From the NCBI GenBank assembly GCA_051748565.1, contig JBNJHN010000064.1, forward strand, positions 1 through 10,693: 10,693 bases of DNA. The letters run 5' to 3'. Source of the DNA: SKPH01 sp051748565 (GTDB taxonomy: Bacteria > Bacillota > Dethiobacteria > DTU022). The notes beneath the pieces were generated by a model. It saw nothing but the letters and a program-made list of their open reading frames with translations. It made no database searches and was not told the DNA's origin. Of the stretch, positions 5,396 to 10,693 are shown in pieces; within the stretch, counting starts at the first letter, position 1, and each line of letters begins with the position of its first letter. The translations under genes and the position numbers were made by a program.

Positions 5396-6682
5396 TTATA
5401 GTGCAGATACAGGGATAGCCTGGTGCTGCTCAGTCAGGGGTATAGTATCCTGAACAAGGCAGATCAGGCCACCTGGACCGATCGGCATTCTAAACTTCTT
5501 CAACACCTCAAATTTGGAAACTAAACGCCTGGAAGGTGAAGCCGTTTTCTTAAATTCGAGCGGATAAATTGTGCTATCCTTAATAATCAGCAGATCTATT
5601 TCTTTCAAATCTTTGTCCCGGTAATAATAAAAAGGGGCTCTTAACCCATTGTGGAGAAAGCTTTTCAGTAATTCGGAAAAGATCCAGGTTTCTAGTATAG
5701 GACCAGACATTGCGCCTGCTTCCAGGGTTTCGGGACTTGTCCATTCTGTCAGGTATGAACAGAGGCCTGTATCAAAGAAGTAAAGCTTTGACGTTTTAAC
5801 AAGGCGCTTGGTTGCATTGCTAAAATAGGGTTCTAATAAGAAGACAATTCCTGAAGCCTGTAGTATTGACAACCAGCTTTTTGCGGTATTGACTGCAACA
5901 TCGGCATCCCTTGCTAAATCAGTTAGGTTTAGCATTTGGCCGGTCCTGGCGGCAGTTGCTTTTAGAAATCGAATAAACGATGTTTTGCTGCCAACCCGGG
6001 CCAGATCACGAATATCCCACTGCAGGTAAGTCTGCAGGTATGAGTCATAAAATATATGCCAGTTAAACTGCTCACTGCCGGCAATGCTCGGGTATGATCC
6101 CCGCCAAATCAAACGGTAGAGAGAGTATAAGTCCAATAAACTACTGCTTTTAAGTCTTTTTCTGATCTTTTCCGGTTCCGGAACAAAGGGGCCGACCTCT
6201 AAACCCGAGCCACTAACTTCACGGCGCGAGAAACCAAGAAGGATAAGAACCCCAACCCTGCCGGCAAGGGATTCTGAGACACCTTTCATCATATGAAATT
6301 GCTGCGATCCCGTTAACCAGAACATCCCCTTCTGCTTCTCCCGATCTACAGCCATTTTTATGTACGGCAGGAGCCCAGATGCATATTGTACTTCATCAAT
6401 TAAAACTGGTGGAGAATATTTCTGCATAAAAAGAGCTGGATCATCTTTAGCCAGCATTAGCATTAGTGGATCATCAAGAGACACTGTTTTTCTATTTATA
6501 TCACTTAGGTGAGTAAGAAGGATTGTTTTGCCAACCTGCCTTGCACCGGTAACAAGAATAACAGGGAACTGCTTATTTGTCCGGTTGACCACATTTTCTA
6601 ATGTTCGTTTTATATACGAGATACAAGCCTCCGTCTGATTTGCAGTCTTATTGCAGCATAGACGGTAAAATATATTTGTCAA
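5396..6682 (-). CDS. AAA_14/DUF4143 family ATPase
   Basis: A stand-alone ATPase of the AAA_14 plus DUF4143 type, 428 residues in the longest frame. It has FPVILVTGARQVGKT (39-53; Walker A, K52), PPVLIDEVQY (91-100; Walker B D96, E97), FWLTGSQ (121-127; sensor 1) and GFSRREV (150-156). An inserted winged-helix-like stretch (about 250-282) precedes DUF4143 (about 210-385), which ends in EIDLLII...YPLEFKKT (361-380). The E/D, E and K there recall PD-(D/E)xK nuclease residues. The role of the family is unknown. The coordinates reach the only in-frame legal start, TTG 6682, but that TTG belongs to a TTGACA -35 box. The ribosome site GGAGG (6632-6628) points to ATC 6622 or TCG 6619, where family members begin M-Y-I-K-R. 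Translation therefore probably starts about 20 codons later at a non-standard codon, or the gene has lost its start. Confidence 0.88.
   Translation of the reverse strand: MTNIFYRLCCNKTANQTEACISYIKRTLENVVNRTNKQFPVILVTGARQVGKTILLTHLSDINRKTVSLDDPLMLMLAKDDPALFMQKYSPPVLIDEVQYASGLLPYIKMAVDREKQKGMFWLTGSQQFHMMKGVSESLAGRVGVLILLGFSRREVSGSGLEVGPFVPEPEKIRKRLKSSSLLDLYSLYRLIWRGSYPSIAGSEQFNWHIFYDSYLQTYLQWDIRDLARVGSKTSFIRFLKATAARTGQMLNLTDLARDADVAVNTAKSWLSILQASGIVFLLEPYFSNATKRLVKTSKLYFFDTGLCSYLTEWTSPETLEAGAMSGPILETWIFSELLKSFLHNGLRAPFYYYRDKDLKEIDLLIIKDSTIYPLEFKKTASPSRRLVSKFEVLKKFRMPIGPGGLICLVQDTIPLTEQHQAIPVSAL
6628..6632 (-). promoter_or_regulatory. Ribosome binding site of the AAA/DUF4143 gene
   Basis: GGAGG on the minus strand (6632-6628) is followed by five bases to an in-frame ATC (6622-6620) and eight bases to TCG (6619-6617), the codon just before YIKRTLENVV. 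No ATG, GTG or TTG lies in frame within normal range. It decides against the formal TTG start 50 bases upstream. Confidence 0.5.
6655..6682 (-). promoter_or_regulatory. Promoter of the AAA/DUF4143 gene
   Basis: On the minus strand a consensus -35 TTGACA (6682-6677), a 16-base spacer and a -10 TATGCT (6660-6655, 4 of 6 consensus) precede the GGAGG ribosome site by about 22 bases. The geometry fits a sigma-A promoter with a short leader and makes the TTG at 6682 an unlikely start codon. Confidence 0.5.
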
Positions 6683-6792
6683 CCTAATGGCAGTTCTTCC
6701 GGCAAGCTCTATCCGGGGCAGAATAAAAATATCAAGGCAGGCTTTATCGCCGTTTCTCTACTATTTTTTTGAAGACCATAAGAAATGTTTCC

Positions 6793-6821
6793 TTGACTAA
6801 AGCAAAAATAGATAATATATT
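6793..6821 (+). promoter_or_regulatory. Promoter of the marR-type operon
   Basis: TTGACT (6793-6798), a 17-base spacer and TATATT (6816-6821) form a near-consensus sigma-A promoter. The predicted start is near 6828, giving a leader of about 38 bases before ATG 6866. It lies in the 183-base gap facing the divergent AAA gene. Confidence 0.6.
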
Positions 6822-6851
6822 ATGTAAGAAGATAATACATTACCTATTATC
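6812..6851 (+). promoter_or_regulatory. Candidate MarR operators
   Basis: ATAATATATTAT (6812-6823) is a perfect 12-base palindrome lying over the -10 box. GATAAT-N9-ATTATC (6831-6851) is a perfect inverted repeat just after the predicted transcription start. The motif GATAATAyATTAy recurs at 6811 and 6831, exactly 20 bases apart (two helical turns). This arrangement fits autorepression by the MarR protein encoded next. AT-rich palindromes can occur by chance, so binding is an inference. Confidence 0.5.
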
Positions 6852-6865
6852 AGAGGGGTATGGTA

Positions 6866-7324
6866 ATGAGGAATGATTCTATAATTGATGACGGGCGTTA
6901 CACTATGGGCTTACTGTTGGTTATCGCCAACAAGTTAGAAACCCTTTTAGATCGGGAGTTGGCAGATTTTAACATTACCGCTAAGCAATGGTTTTTAGCT
7001 GTCACCTTAGAAACTATTTTTGAAAACCCACCTACGCTTAAAGAAGCAGCCCGGGTTATGGGTAGTTCATATCAGAACGTAAAGCAGATCGCTTTAAAAT
7101 TGGAGGAAAAAGGTTTATTGAAGCTTGAAAAGGATGAGCGGGACGCCAGGGTAACCAGGCTCAGGATAACAGATAAAAGTGCTCAATTTTGGGCCGGTAC
7201 AAAAACCAGGGGAGCCGAATTTATTGCTGATATTTACGACGGAATAAGTGATCATGAATTAGCCTCGAACCGAGAGATACTGGGAAAACTCTTAGCTAAT
7301 ATTAATTCTCTTTACAGAGATTAA
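6866..7324 (+). CDS. MarR family transcriptional regulator
   Basis: A 152-residue winged-helix regulator of MarR type. The N-terminal dimer helices (about 11-35) carry YTMGLLLVIANKLETLLDRE. FNITAKQWFLAVTLE (35-49) is the helix before the DNA-binding domain, and TLKEAARVMGSSYQNVKQIA (57-76) is the helix-turn-helix. LKLEEKGLLKLEKDERDARV (78-97) continues into the wing, with the family hallmark D-x-R-D-x-R as DERDARVTRLRIT. The C-terminal helix (about 128-150) completes the dimer interface. The start at ATG 6866 is preferred over ATG 6860 because GAGGGG (6853-6858) lies seven bases upstream of 6866 and only one from 6860. It leads an operon, with the membrane protein gene beginning 24 bases after its stop. 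The palindromes at its promoter suggest it represses itself; the inducing ligand is unknown. Confidence 0.92.
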   Translation: MRNDSIIDDGRYTMGLLLVIANKLETLLDRELADFNITAKQWFLAVTLETIFENPPTLKEAARVMGSSYQNVKQIALKLEEKGLLKLEKDERDARVTRLRITDKSAQFWAGTKTRGAEFIADIYDGISDHELASNREILGKLLANINSLYRD

Positions 7325-7348
7325 ACCTAAAGAAGGAGATGTTTATTG

Positions 7349-8128
7349 ATGACAACTGATGCAAAAACTGCAGTAAAGCTTTCATTTACTTTAGCTTTTT
7401 TTGCAGTAATCGCTTCTCTGGGAGGATTAACCTTCAGTGACCTCTACCGCGACAGCGATTATATTAAAGCAGCTTGGTTTGTAAACGATCTGATCACCCT
7501 GTTTCTGGCGGTGCCTATCCTGTTAATAGCTATTTATTACTCGCAAAAGGGCTCGTTGAAAGCCCAGTTGATTTGGATTGGCAGCATCTGGTATCTGCTT
7601 TACAACTATGTTTTCTATCTTTACGGCGCTCAATTTAATAGCTTTTTCCTGCTTTATGTACTGCTCTTTTCCTTAGCGGTTTTTGCTCTGGCAACAACCC
7701 TTTATAGCCTGAATGTAAGCCAGGTAGAAGAGAGCATAAAAGAGCAGGCCCCTTACAGGGCAATTAGCGGCTTTCTTTTCTTTTTTGCCTTCGCCCTGGG
7801 GGTACCCTGGGTTGCCATGGCTCTTGGCTTTATTTTATCGGGCGAGACTCCTCCTTTTGAAATGACAATAGTATTTGCAACAGATCTTTCATTCCTGGTG
7901 TCGGTTTTAATTTTTAGTGCGGTTCTGTTGTGGAAGAAAAGTATATGGGGTTTTATTCTGGCGGCAATGATTATGTTTAAAGGATTGCTTTACCCGATGG
8001 TTTTAATCATCGGTGGAGCGTTTGCCTACTTTAGAACAGGGGTCTGGGACTCATTTATTCCACTCTACTTTTTTCTATGGGTTCTATGTGCTTATTTCTA
8101 CTGGTTGCTGCTAAAAAGTTTTAAGTAA
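7349..8128 (+). CDS. Polytopic membrane protein of unknown function, MarR-operon partner
   Basis: A 259-residue integral membrane protein with about seven or eight hydrophobic segments (near 10-30, 45-64, 74-92, 97-119, 138-163, 178-195, 199-226 and 235-256) and no signal peptide or soluble domain. Aromatic residues are dense around helix 3 (IWYLLYNYVFYLYGA, 80-94). I do not recognise a named family, and no transporter or enzyme motif is visible. AAGGAGAT (7333-7340) supports either TTG 7346 or ATG 7349; ATG is chosen, with a ten-base gap from the G of AAGGAG. It lies 24 bases after the MarR gene and is surely co-transcribed, so it is probably the main target of that repressor. Its job might be transport or envelope protection against the compound sensed, but that is inference. 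Confidence 0.85.
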   Translation: MTTDAKTAVKLSFTLAFFAVIASLGGLTFSDLYRDSDYIKAAWFVNDLITLFLAVPILLIAIYYSQKGSLKAQLIWIGSIWYLLYNYVFYLYGAQFNSFFLLYVLLFSLAVFALATTLYSLNVSQVEESIKEQAPYRAISGFLFFFAFALGVPWVAMALGFILSGETPPFEMTIVFATDLSFLVSVLIFSAVLLWKKSIWGFILAAMIMFKGLLYPMVLIIGGAFAYFRTGVWDSFIPLYFFLWVLCAYFYWLLLKSFK

Positions 8129-8218
8129 GGAGTAGAACATTCAGGAAAATGAAAGTAGTGGGTTTGTTGATCAAGCAAATTGAAAGATAGACCAGGCTCT
8201 GAATTGGGGCAATGGGGA

Positions 8219-8227
8219 TGGTATAAT
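8219..8227 (+). promoter_or_regulatory. Extended -10 box directly before the nitroreductase start
   Basis: TGGTATAAT is a perfect extended -10 (TGnTATAAT), ending five bases before ATG 8233. Transcription from it would begin at or within a base or two of the ATG, giving a leaderless message. No convincing -35 lies 16-18 bases upstream. The box could be fortuitous if the gene is read through from the marR promoter. Confidence 0.35.
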
Positions 8228-8232
8228 TGGGT

Positions 8233-9093
8233 ATGCTTAGAACTGATAACTATCTGGAGCAAACAGATTGGGAGGCAGCGATTAATAGTCGTCGTTCAAC
8301 CCGCAGCTTTGAAATTCAGCCTGTTGAAGAACCGGCCTCGATTCAACTTGATGAGTTTATCGAATACTTTAAATTTCCATTTGATCATGGGACAACAATC
8401 AAGCGGTTCAGGGCAAATCCCGATAAGAAGCTTTATACTATCTTTAATGCTCCCCCGGATAACCTGGCATTGATCAGCCATACTGATATTTGTGCCATAT
8501 CGAAAACTGGTTTTGTTGGCGAAATGATCATTTTGTATGCAACCAGCCTGGGGCTCGCCACTTGCTGGTATGGCCACTATACACTGGCTGAGCTTGAAAA
8601 GATGATGCCTCATTTGGGAACATACGCTCAACAACCTCTTCCCAGGTGGGGTTATGGGACAGATCAGGTAGAGGGTGAAAGGGTAATCTGTATAACGCCG
8701 ATTGGTTACTGGGAAGAAAAAGGTTTACGGCTGATTGATCGCATGCAGACCACTTTTTTCAGCCATCGAAGGAAGGCGACAGATCAATTGCTGACTAATG
8801 ACTCCCAGAATCTTGAGATGCCACCTCACATCGCATATGCTCTTGATCTGGCTCGCAAAGCCCCTTCGGGAGCAAACAGCCAGCACTGGCGTTTTAGCAT
8901 TAGCCCTGATTTTAGAATAATAATAGTGGCTATGCCTGAAGGGTATAAACATGTTAAATGGGAACACCCTAATGTAGATATCGGAATTTGTGCCTGCCAT
9001 ATCTGGCTGGGGTTAAAATTACAGGAGATTGACAGCAATATTAGTGTCACTGAAGAACAGGGCCGGGCCATTTGGCGCTTTGAACTTCAATAG
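8233..9093 (+). CDS. Nitroreductase family protein (TM1586-type, two-half FMN enzyme)
   Basis: A 286-residue FMN-dependent nitroreductase-fold protein in which both halves of the fold are in one chain, as in the putative TM nitroreductase (TM1586) family. The N-terminal FMN-phosphate motif is SRRSTRSF (19-26). GFVGEMIILYATSLGLATCW (93-112) is the core helix with the GLxTCW signature. The second half carries LARKAPSGANSQHWRFSI (206-223) and VDIGICACHIWLGLKL (248-263). These proteins reduce nitroaromatics, quinones or flavin-linked substrates with NAD(P)H; the true substrate is unknown. ATG 8233 is chosen. TTG 8227 is the only alternative, since a TAA stop immediately precedes it. The ribosome site is poor (GGGGATGG, 8214-8221). 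It follows the membrane protein by 104 bases on the same strand, so it may be the third gene of the MarR operon or have its own promoter. Confidence 0.88.
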   Translation: MLRTDNYLEQTDWEAAINSRRSTRSFEIQPVEEPASIQLDEFIEYFKFPFDHGTTIKRFRANPDKKLYTIFNAPPDNLALISHTDICAISKTGFVGEMIILYATSLGLATCWYGHYTLAELEKMMPHLGTYAQQPLPRWGYGTDQVEGERVICITPIGYWEEKGLRLIDRMQTTFFSHRRKATDQLLTNDSQNLEMPPHIAYALDLARKAPSGANSQHWRFSISPDFRIIIVAMPEGYKHVKWEHPNVDIGICACHIWLGLKLQEIDSNISVTEEQGRAIWRFELQ

Positions 9094-9205
9094 CTTGGTC
9101 GCGGATAAAGATGCTGGTGTTATTGAAAAAAGCAGACTTGAAGCAAGGGAGGGAAAGCTTAATAGATCGGAAACTTTTTGAACGGTTAAAAGAGATTCTT
9201 TCAGG

Positions 9206-9290
9206 CCACTTCGCATAAAGATCCAGGAGTGTTGTATCAATTTAAAGAACTCGTGGTAATGCTCGCAATGAAATTTACCGTGATCACGAT
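9206..9290 (+). pseudogene. Degenerate N-terminus of a second RAYT/Y1 transposase subfamily
   Basis: Read across frames, the stretch spells PLRIK (9206-9220), PGVLYQF (9223-9243) and RTRGNARNEIYRDHD (9246-9290), then a stop. This matches the widespread transposase N-terminus pattern PLRIEYPGALYHVTSRGNARNEIYRDDxD. The match needs a one-base loss at 9221-9222, where Tyr TAT has become AT, and a small insertion near 9244. The subfamily (RGNAR type) differs from the MPR...RGINRQ type at 2570 and 4027. The rest of 9094-9388 shows no transposase body or clear end repeat. A 35-codon frame at 9111-9218 overlaps its start but is not recognised. Confidence 0.6.
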
Positions 9291-9388
9291 TAAGTATTCC
9301 GGTTTTATCCGGCCACCTAATCTGGGAGATAATCACCAGCGTCTGTTTACCCCTGCCCAGTGTAGCTATTAATAATGCTGTAATAGTC

Positions 9389-10159
9389 TTATAATGCATT
9401 CTTTGAAACGATTTTATCAAACCTGCTATCCATGCACACGCTTACATCAGTAGTGATGAATTTCCCATTATGAAATAAAGAAAAAATCGTTGCCGGTGTT
9501 GGGGCAGACTGAGCCTGCTTAACTGTTTCCAGCTTTATGACTTGGATGTTCAGCTGCCTTTTTTTAGCAGTTTCTGCCAACGAATCTTTTACATGATATT
9601 CAGTATAAGGGCAGCGGTTTGTGTAATAGACCACATAACTATTTTTTTCTGGGCATTTACCCAGTTTAGCCTCTTCATTAAAATGTGGCAAAGAAGCTTT
9701 GTCATTGAATTGTAAGCATAGTAGAGAAAAGCCGGCTGGTGTGGTGTCACATTCTTTGAAACCTTGTTTCAGGAGCCATTTTGTATCACTCATGAAATGA
9801 TACTTTTTTGTTCCCACAACAGTTACCAAACCATCTTTTCCCTGTTGCTTTGCCTCTGTTATGGTCTCTTGAAGCAATGCTTTTCCATGGCCTTTGCCTT
9901 TGTATTTCCCAGAAACCCAAAAACAGCCTAACATGACATAGTTCGGAGCTGTCACAGGTATCCATGATTGTTCTGCCGGACCATATTCAATAAACACTTT
10001 TGCTCGTTCGTTGATTCTGCGGAAAATAAAGCCCTTTTCAAACTCATTCCTGAGCCACTCTTTTTTTAGTTCATAGCTTTCAGCACATTTCTTGTCCGAA
10101 ATGGCACAACAAATATGCTCCTGATCAATATTGGTTTGATCAACGGTCATGTAGAGCAT
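9389..10159 (-). CDS. yoaP: YoaP-type GNAT N-acetyltransferase with C-terminal thiol domain
   Basis: A 256-residue two-domain protein. The N-terminal GNAT domain (about 1-150) has WIPVTAPNYVMLGCFWVSGK (66-85), the acetyl-CoA loop YKGKGHGKALLQE (86-98), GLVTVVGTKKYHFMSDTKWL (110-129) and LLKQGFKECDTTPAGFSLL (129-147), a block characteristic of B. subtilis YoaP and relatives. The C-terminal YoaP domain (about 170-250) resembles a thioredoxin-like fold, with YVVYYTNRCPYTEYHV (175-190; C183-P-Y) and APTPATIFSLFHNGKFIT (219-236) carrying a cis-Pro-like position. The function of YoaP is not established. The start is ATG 10159, with AAAGGAG seven bases upstream; the frame extends eight codons further to a TTG that contains this ribosome site and is excluded. 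It converges with the nitroreductase region without a clear terminator. Confidence 0.9.
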   Translation of the reverse strand: MLYMTVDQTNIDQEHICCAISDKKCAESYELKKEWLRNEFEKGFIFRRINERAKVFIEYGPAEQSWIPVTAPNYVMLGCFWVSGKYKGKGHGKALLQETITEAKQQGKDGLVTVVGTKKYHFMSDTKWLLKQGFKECDTTPAGFSLLCLQFNDKASLPHFNEEAKLGKCPEKNSYVVYYTNRCPYTEYHVKDSLAETAKKRQLNIQVIKLETVKQAQSAPTPATIFSLFHNGKFITTDVSVCMDSRFDKIVSKNAL

Positions 10160-10297
10160 TAGATTTCTCCTTTCTTTTTTCAATCAGTCTGTTCCCGGTC
10201 AGGCGGCTTTGGCAGTCACGTTTTCATCCAACAGGTGAACATGAACCTTTCTAGATGAGTGCATATGTTTTAACAAGCCCCTCTATTTTACCTGATA

Positions 10298-10585
10298 TCA
10301 TAAATCACACCTGAAACACTGGGGTAGAGACTTGCCTCCAGTTGTGTGAGCTGCAATGATAGCATAGCTATGTGCATTGACGGTGATTACGCAATCACCC
10401 GTATCAACATACCAATTCTTTCCTTTCCTGATGATGGAAACATTGAAATCTTCAATTTTGAGTTTGCACCAATTAACGACATCGTCTGTGTTTAGGGATA
10501 AATTATTCCTGATTCGTACTGCCCCCAAATCCGTTGTATGGATTTTATCTGAATGAAAGAGTAATTCGTTTCGACAGTTTTCTAA
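10298..10585 (-). CDS. DUF3781-like small protein, start codon unclear
   Basis: The conserved frame reads ENCRNELLFHSDKIHTTDLG then AVRIRNNLSLNTDDVVNWCK, IIRKGKNWYVDTGDCVITVN and AHSYAIIAAH, a pattern I associate with DUF3781 proteins (about 80-90 residues; the Pfam name is from memory). These often sit near regulators or acetyltransferases; their function is unknown. The only legal in-frame start is TTG 10528, inside the conserved DLGAVRI block, which would remove HTTD and everything before it. A good ribosome site, AGGTGAT (10600-10594), lies eight bases before an in-frame TTA (10585-10583), exactly where a start codon is expected. The C-terminus is also unusual: after AAH the frame runs on for 15 residues (TTGGKSLPQCFRCDL). 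Start loss plus tail change suggests early decay, or an unusual initiation codon. Confidence 0.65.
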   Translation of the reverse strand, partial: LENCRNELLFHSDKIHTTDLGAVRIRNNLSLNTDDVVNWCKLKIEDFNVSIIRKGKNWYVDTGDCVITVNAHSYAIIAAHTTGGKSLPQCFRCDL

Positions 10586-10593
10586 ACAGCCAC

Positions 10594-10600
10594 ATCACCT
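10594..10600 (-). promoter_or_regulatory. Ribosome binding site of the DUF3781-like gene
   Basis: AGGTGAT on the minus strand (10600-10594), preceded by AGAA, pairs with the 16S 3' end (AUCACCU). The next in-frame codon at the right distance (eight bases) is TTA, not a legal start. An ATG overlapping the site (10595) is out of frame and ends after 16 codons. Confidence 0.4.
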
Positions 10601-10624
10601 TTCTACACCAAAAAGCAAAAGGTG

Positions 10625-10693
10625 TCAGATCTTGAGAGACTGCTTTTCCTCCAGTTTATCGGGAAAGTCTGTGTAAAAGCAAGTGATTTCAAA
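10625..10693 (-). CDS. Possible C-terminus of a protein cut by the window edge
   Basis: The minus frame is open from the edge: FEITCFYTDFPDKLEEKQSL, then KI and a TGA at 10627-10625. The composition looks protein-like and the strand agrees with the two genes that follow, but 22 residues are too few to name a family. The opposite strand is also open here, so the call is weak. Confidence 0.3.
   Translation of the reverse strand, partial: FEITCFYTDFPDKLEEKQSLKI

Noticed and set aside
8148..8189. 13-codon frame (MKVVGLLIKQIER) between the membrane protein and nitroreductase genes
   Set aside because: Very short, with the nearest GGAG about 15 bases away; no leader-peptide or attenuator structure accompanies it.
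9019..9420. 133-residue minus-strand open frame overlapping the nitroreductase end
   Set aside because: It has no recognisable motif, overlaps the nitroreductase C-terminus in antisense and crosses the transposase relic.
10199..10264. 21-codon minus-strand frame (MHSSRKVHVHLLDENVTAKA) between the DUF3781-like and YoaP genes
   Set aside because: Too short, with no clear ribosome site or family. It could be a relic, but nothing supports it as a gene; the surrounding 10160-10297 shows no other feature.
10605..10625. Hairpin ACACC-N11-GGTGT near the right end as a terminator
   Set aside because: The stem is only five base pairs and no T-run follows on either strand. A link to a GGTGTCAG-type REP was considered but rests on a half-site only.
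1..10693. CRISPR arrays, tRNA or rRNA genes, prophage genes
   Set aside because: No regularly spaced direct repeats, tRNA-like cloverleaf, rRNA sequence or phage structural gene was seen on either strand by reading; no search was run.

Overview
The window looks like a chromosomal accessory segment from an anaerobic, moderately AT-rich Firmicute, most likely class Clostridia. This is inferred from strong AGGAG-type ribosome sites, sigma-A-like promoters, TTG/GTG starts, YoaP- and YjbQ-type genes, and a Firmicutes-style REP-associated (Y1) transposase family with its palindromes. I could not run a database search, so the lineage is an inference.

Layout. The left part reads on the minus strand: the N-terminus of a small LapA-domain membrane protein (1-107, cut by the window edge), an Old Yellow Enzyme family reductase (304-1302) with its own extended -10 promoter, and an MBL-fold hydrolase (1651-2421). 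The middle (about 2500-4840) is built from decayed transposon material: a 168-bp MITE-like element with 25-bp inverted ends (2501-2668), an NAD-dependent epimerase/reductase gene (2946-3923), an internally deleted transposase copy (3955-4205), a GNAT acetyltransferase whose start codon directly follows that copy (4206-4640), and a solitary palindrome fragment (4809-4834). Then come yjbQ (4910-5326, plus strand) and, converging on it, a DUF4143-type AAA ATPase (5396-6682, minus strand).

The right part starts with a compact plus-strand cluster: a MarR-type repressor (6866-7324) with a clear promoter and palindromic operator candidates, a polytopic membrane protein (7349-8128), and a two-half nitroreductase (8233-9093). 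The nitroreductase has an extended -10 box so close to its ATG that a leaderless transcript is possible. A degenerate N-terminus of a second transposase subfamily lies at 9206-9290. The window ends on the minus strand with a YoaP-type acetyltransferase (9389-10159), a DUF3781-like small protein (10298-10585) and perhaps the C-terminus of another protein (10625-10693).

How the genes fit together. The MarR, membrane protein and nitroreductase genes form the one convincing functional unit, plausibly a self-repressed response to an electrophile or drug-like ligand. The OYE and nitroreductase are both flavin reductases of the sort used on activated alkenes and nitro compounds, but they are about 7 kb apart and nothing in the sequence links them. 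I see no phage, CRISPR, tRNA or rRNA genes. The most unusual signals are two minus-strand genes (the AAA ATPase and the DUF3781-like gene) with a good ribosome site but no legal start codon at the right distance, and the repeated traces of two transposase families. I found no clear evidence of an undescribed multi-gene system.
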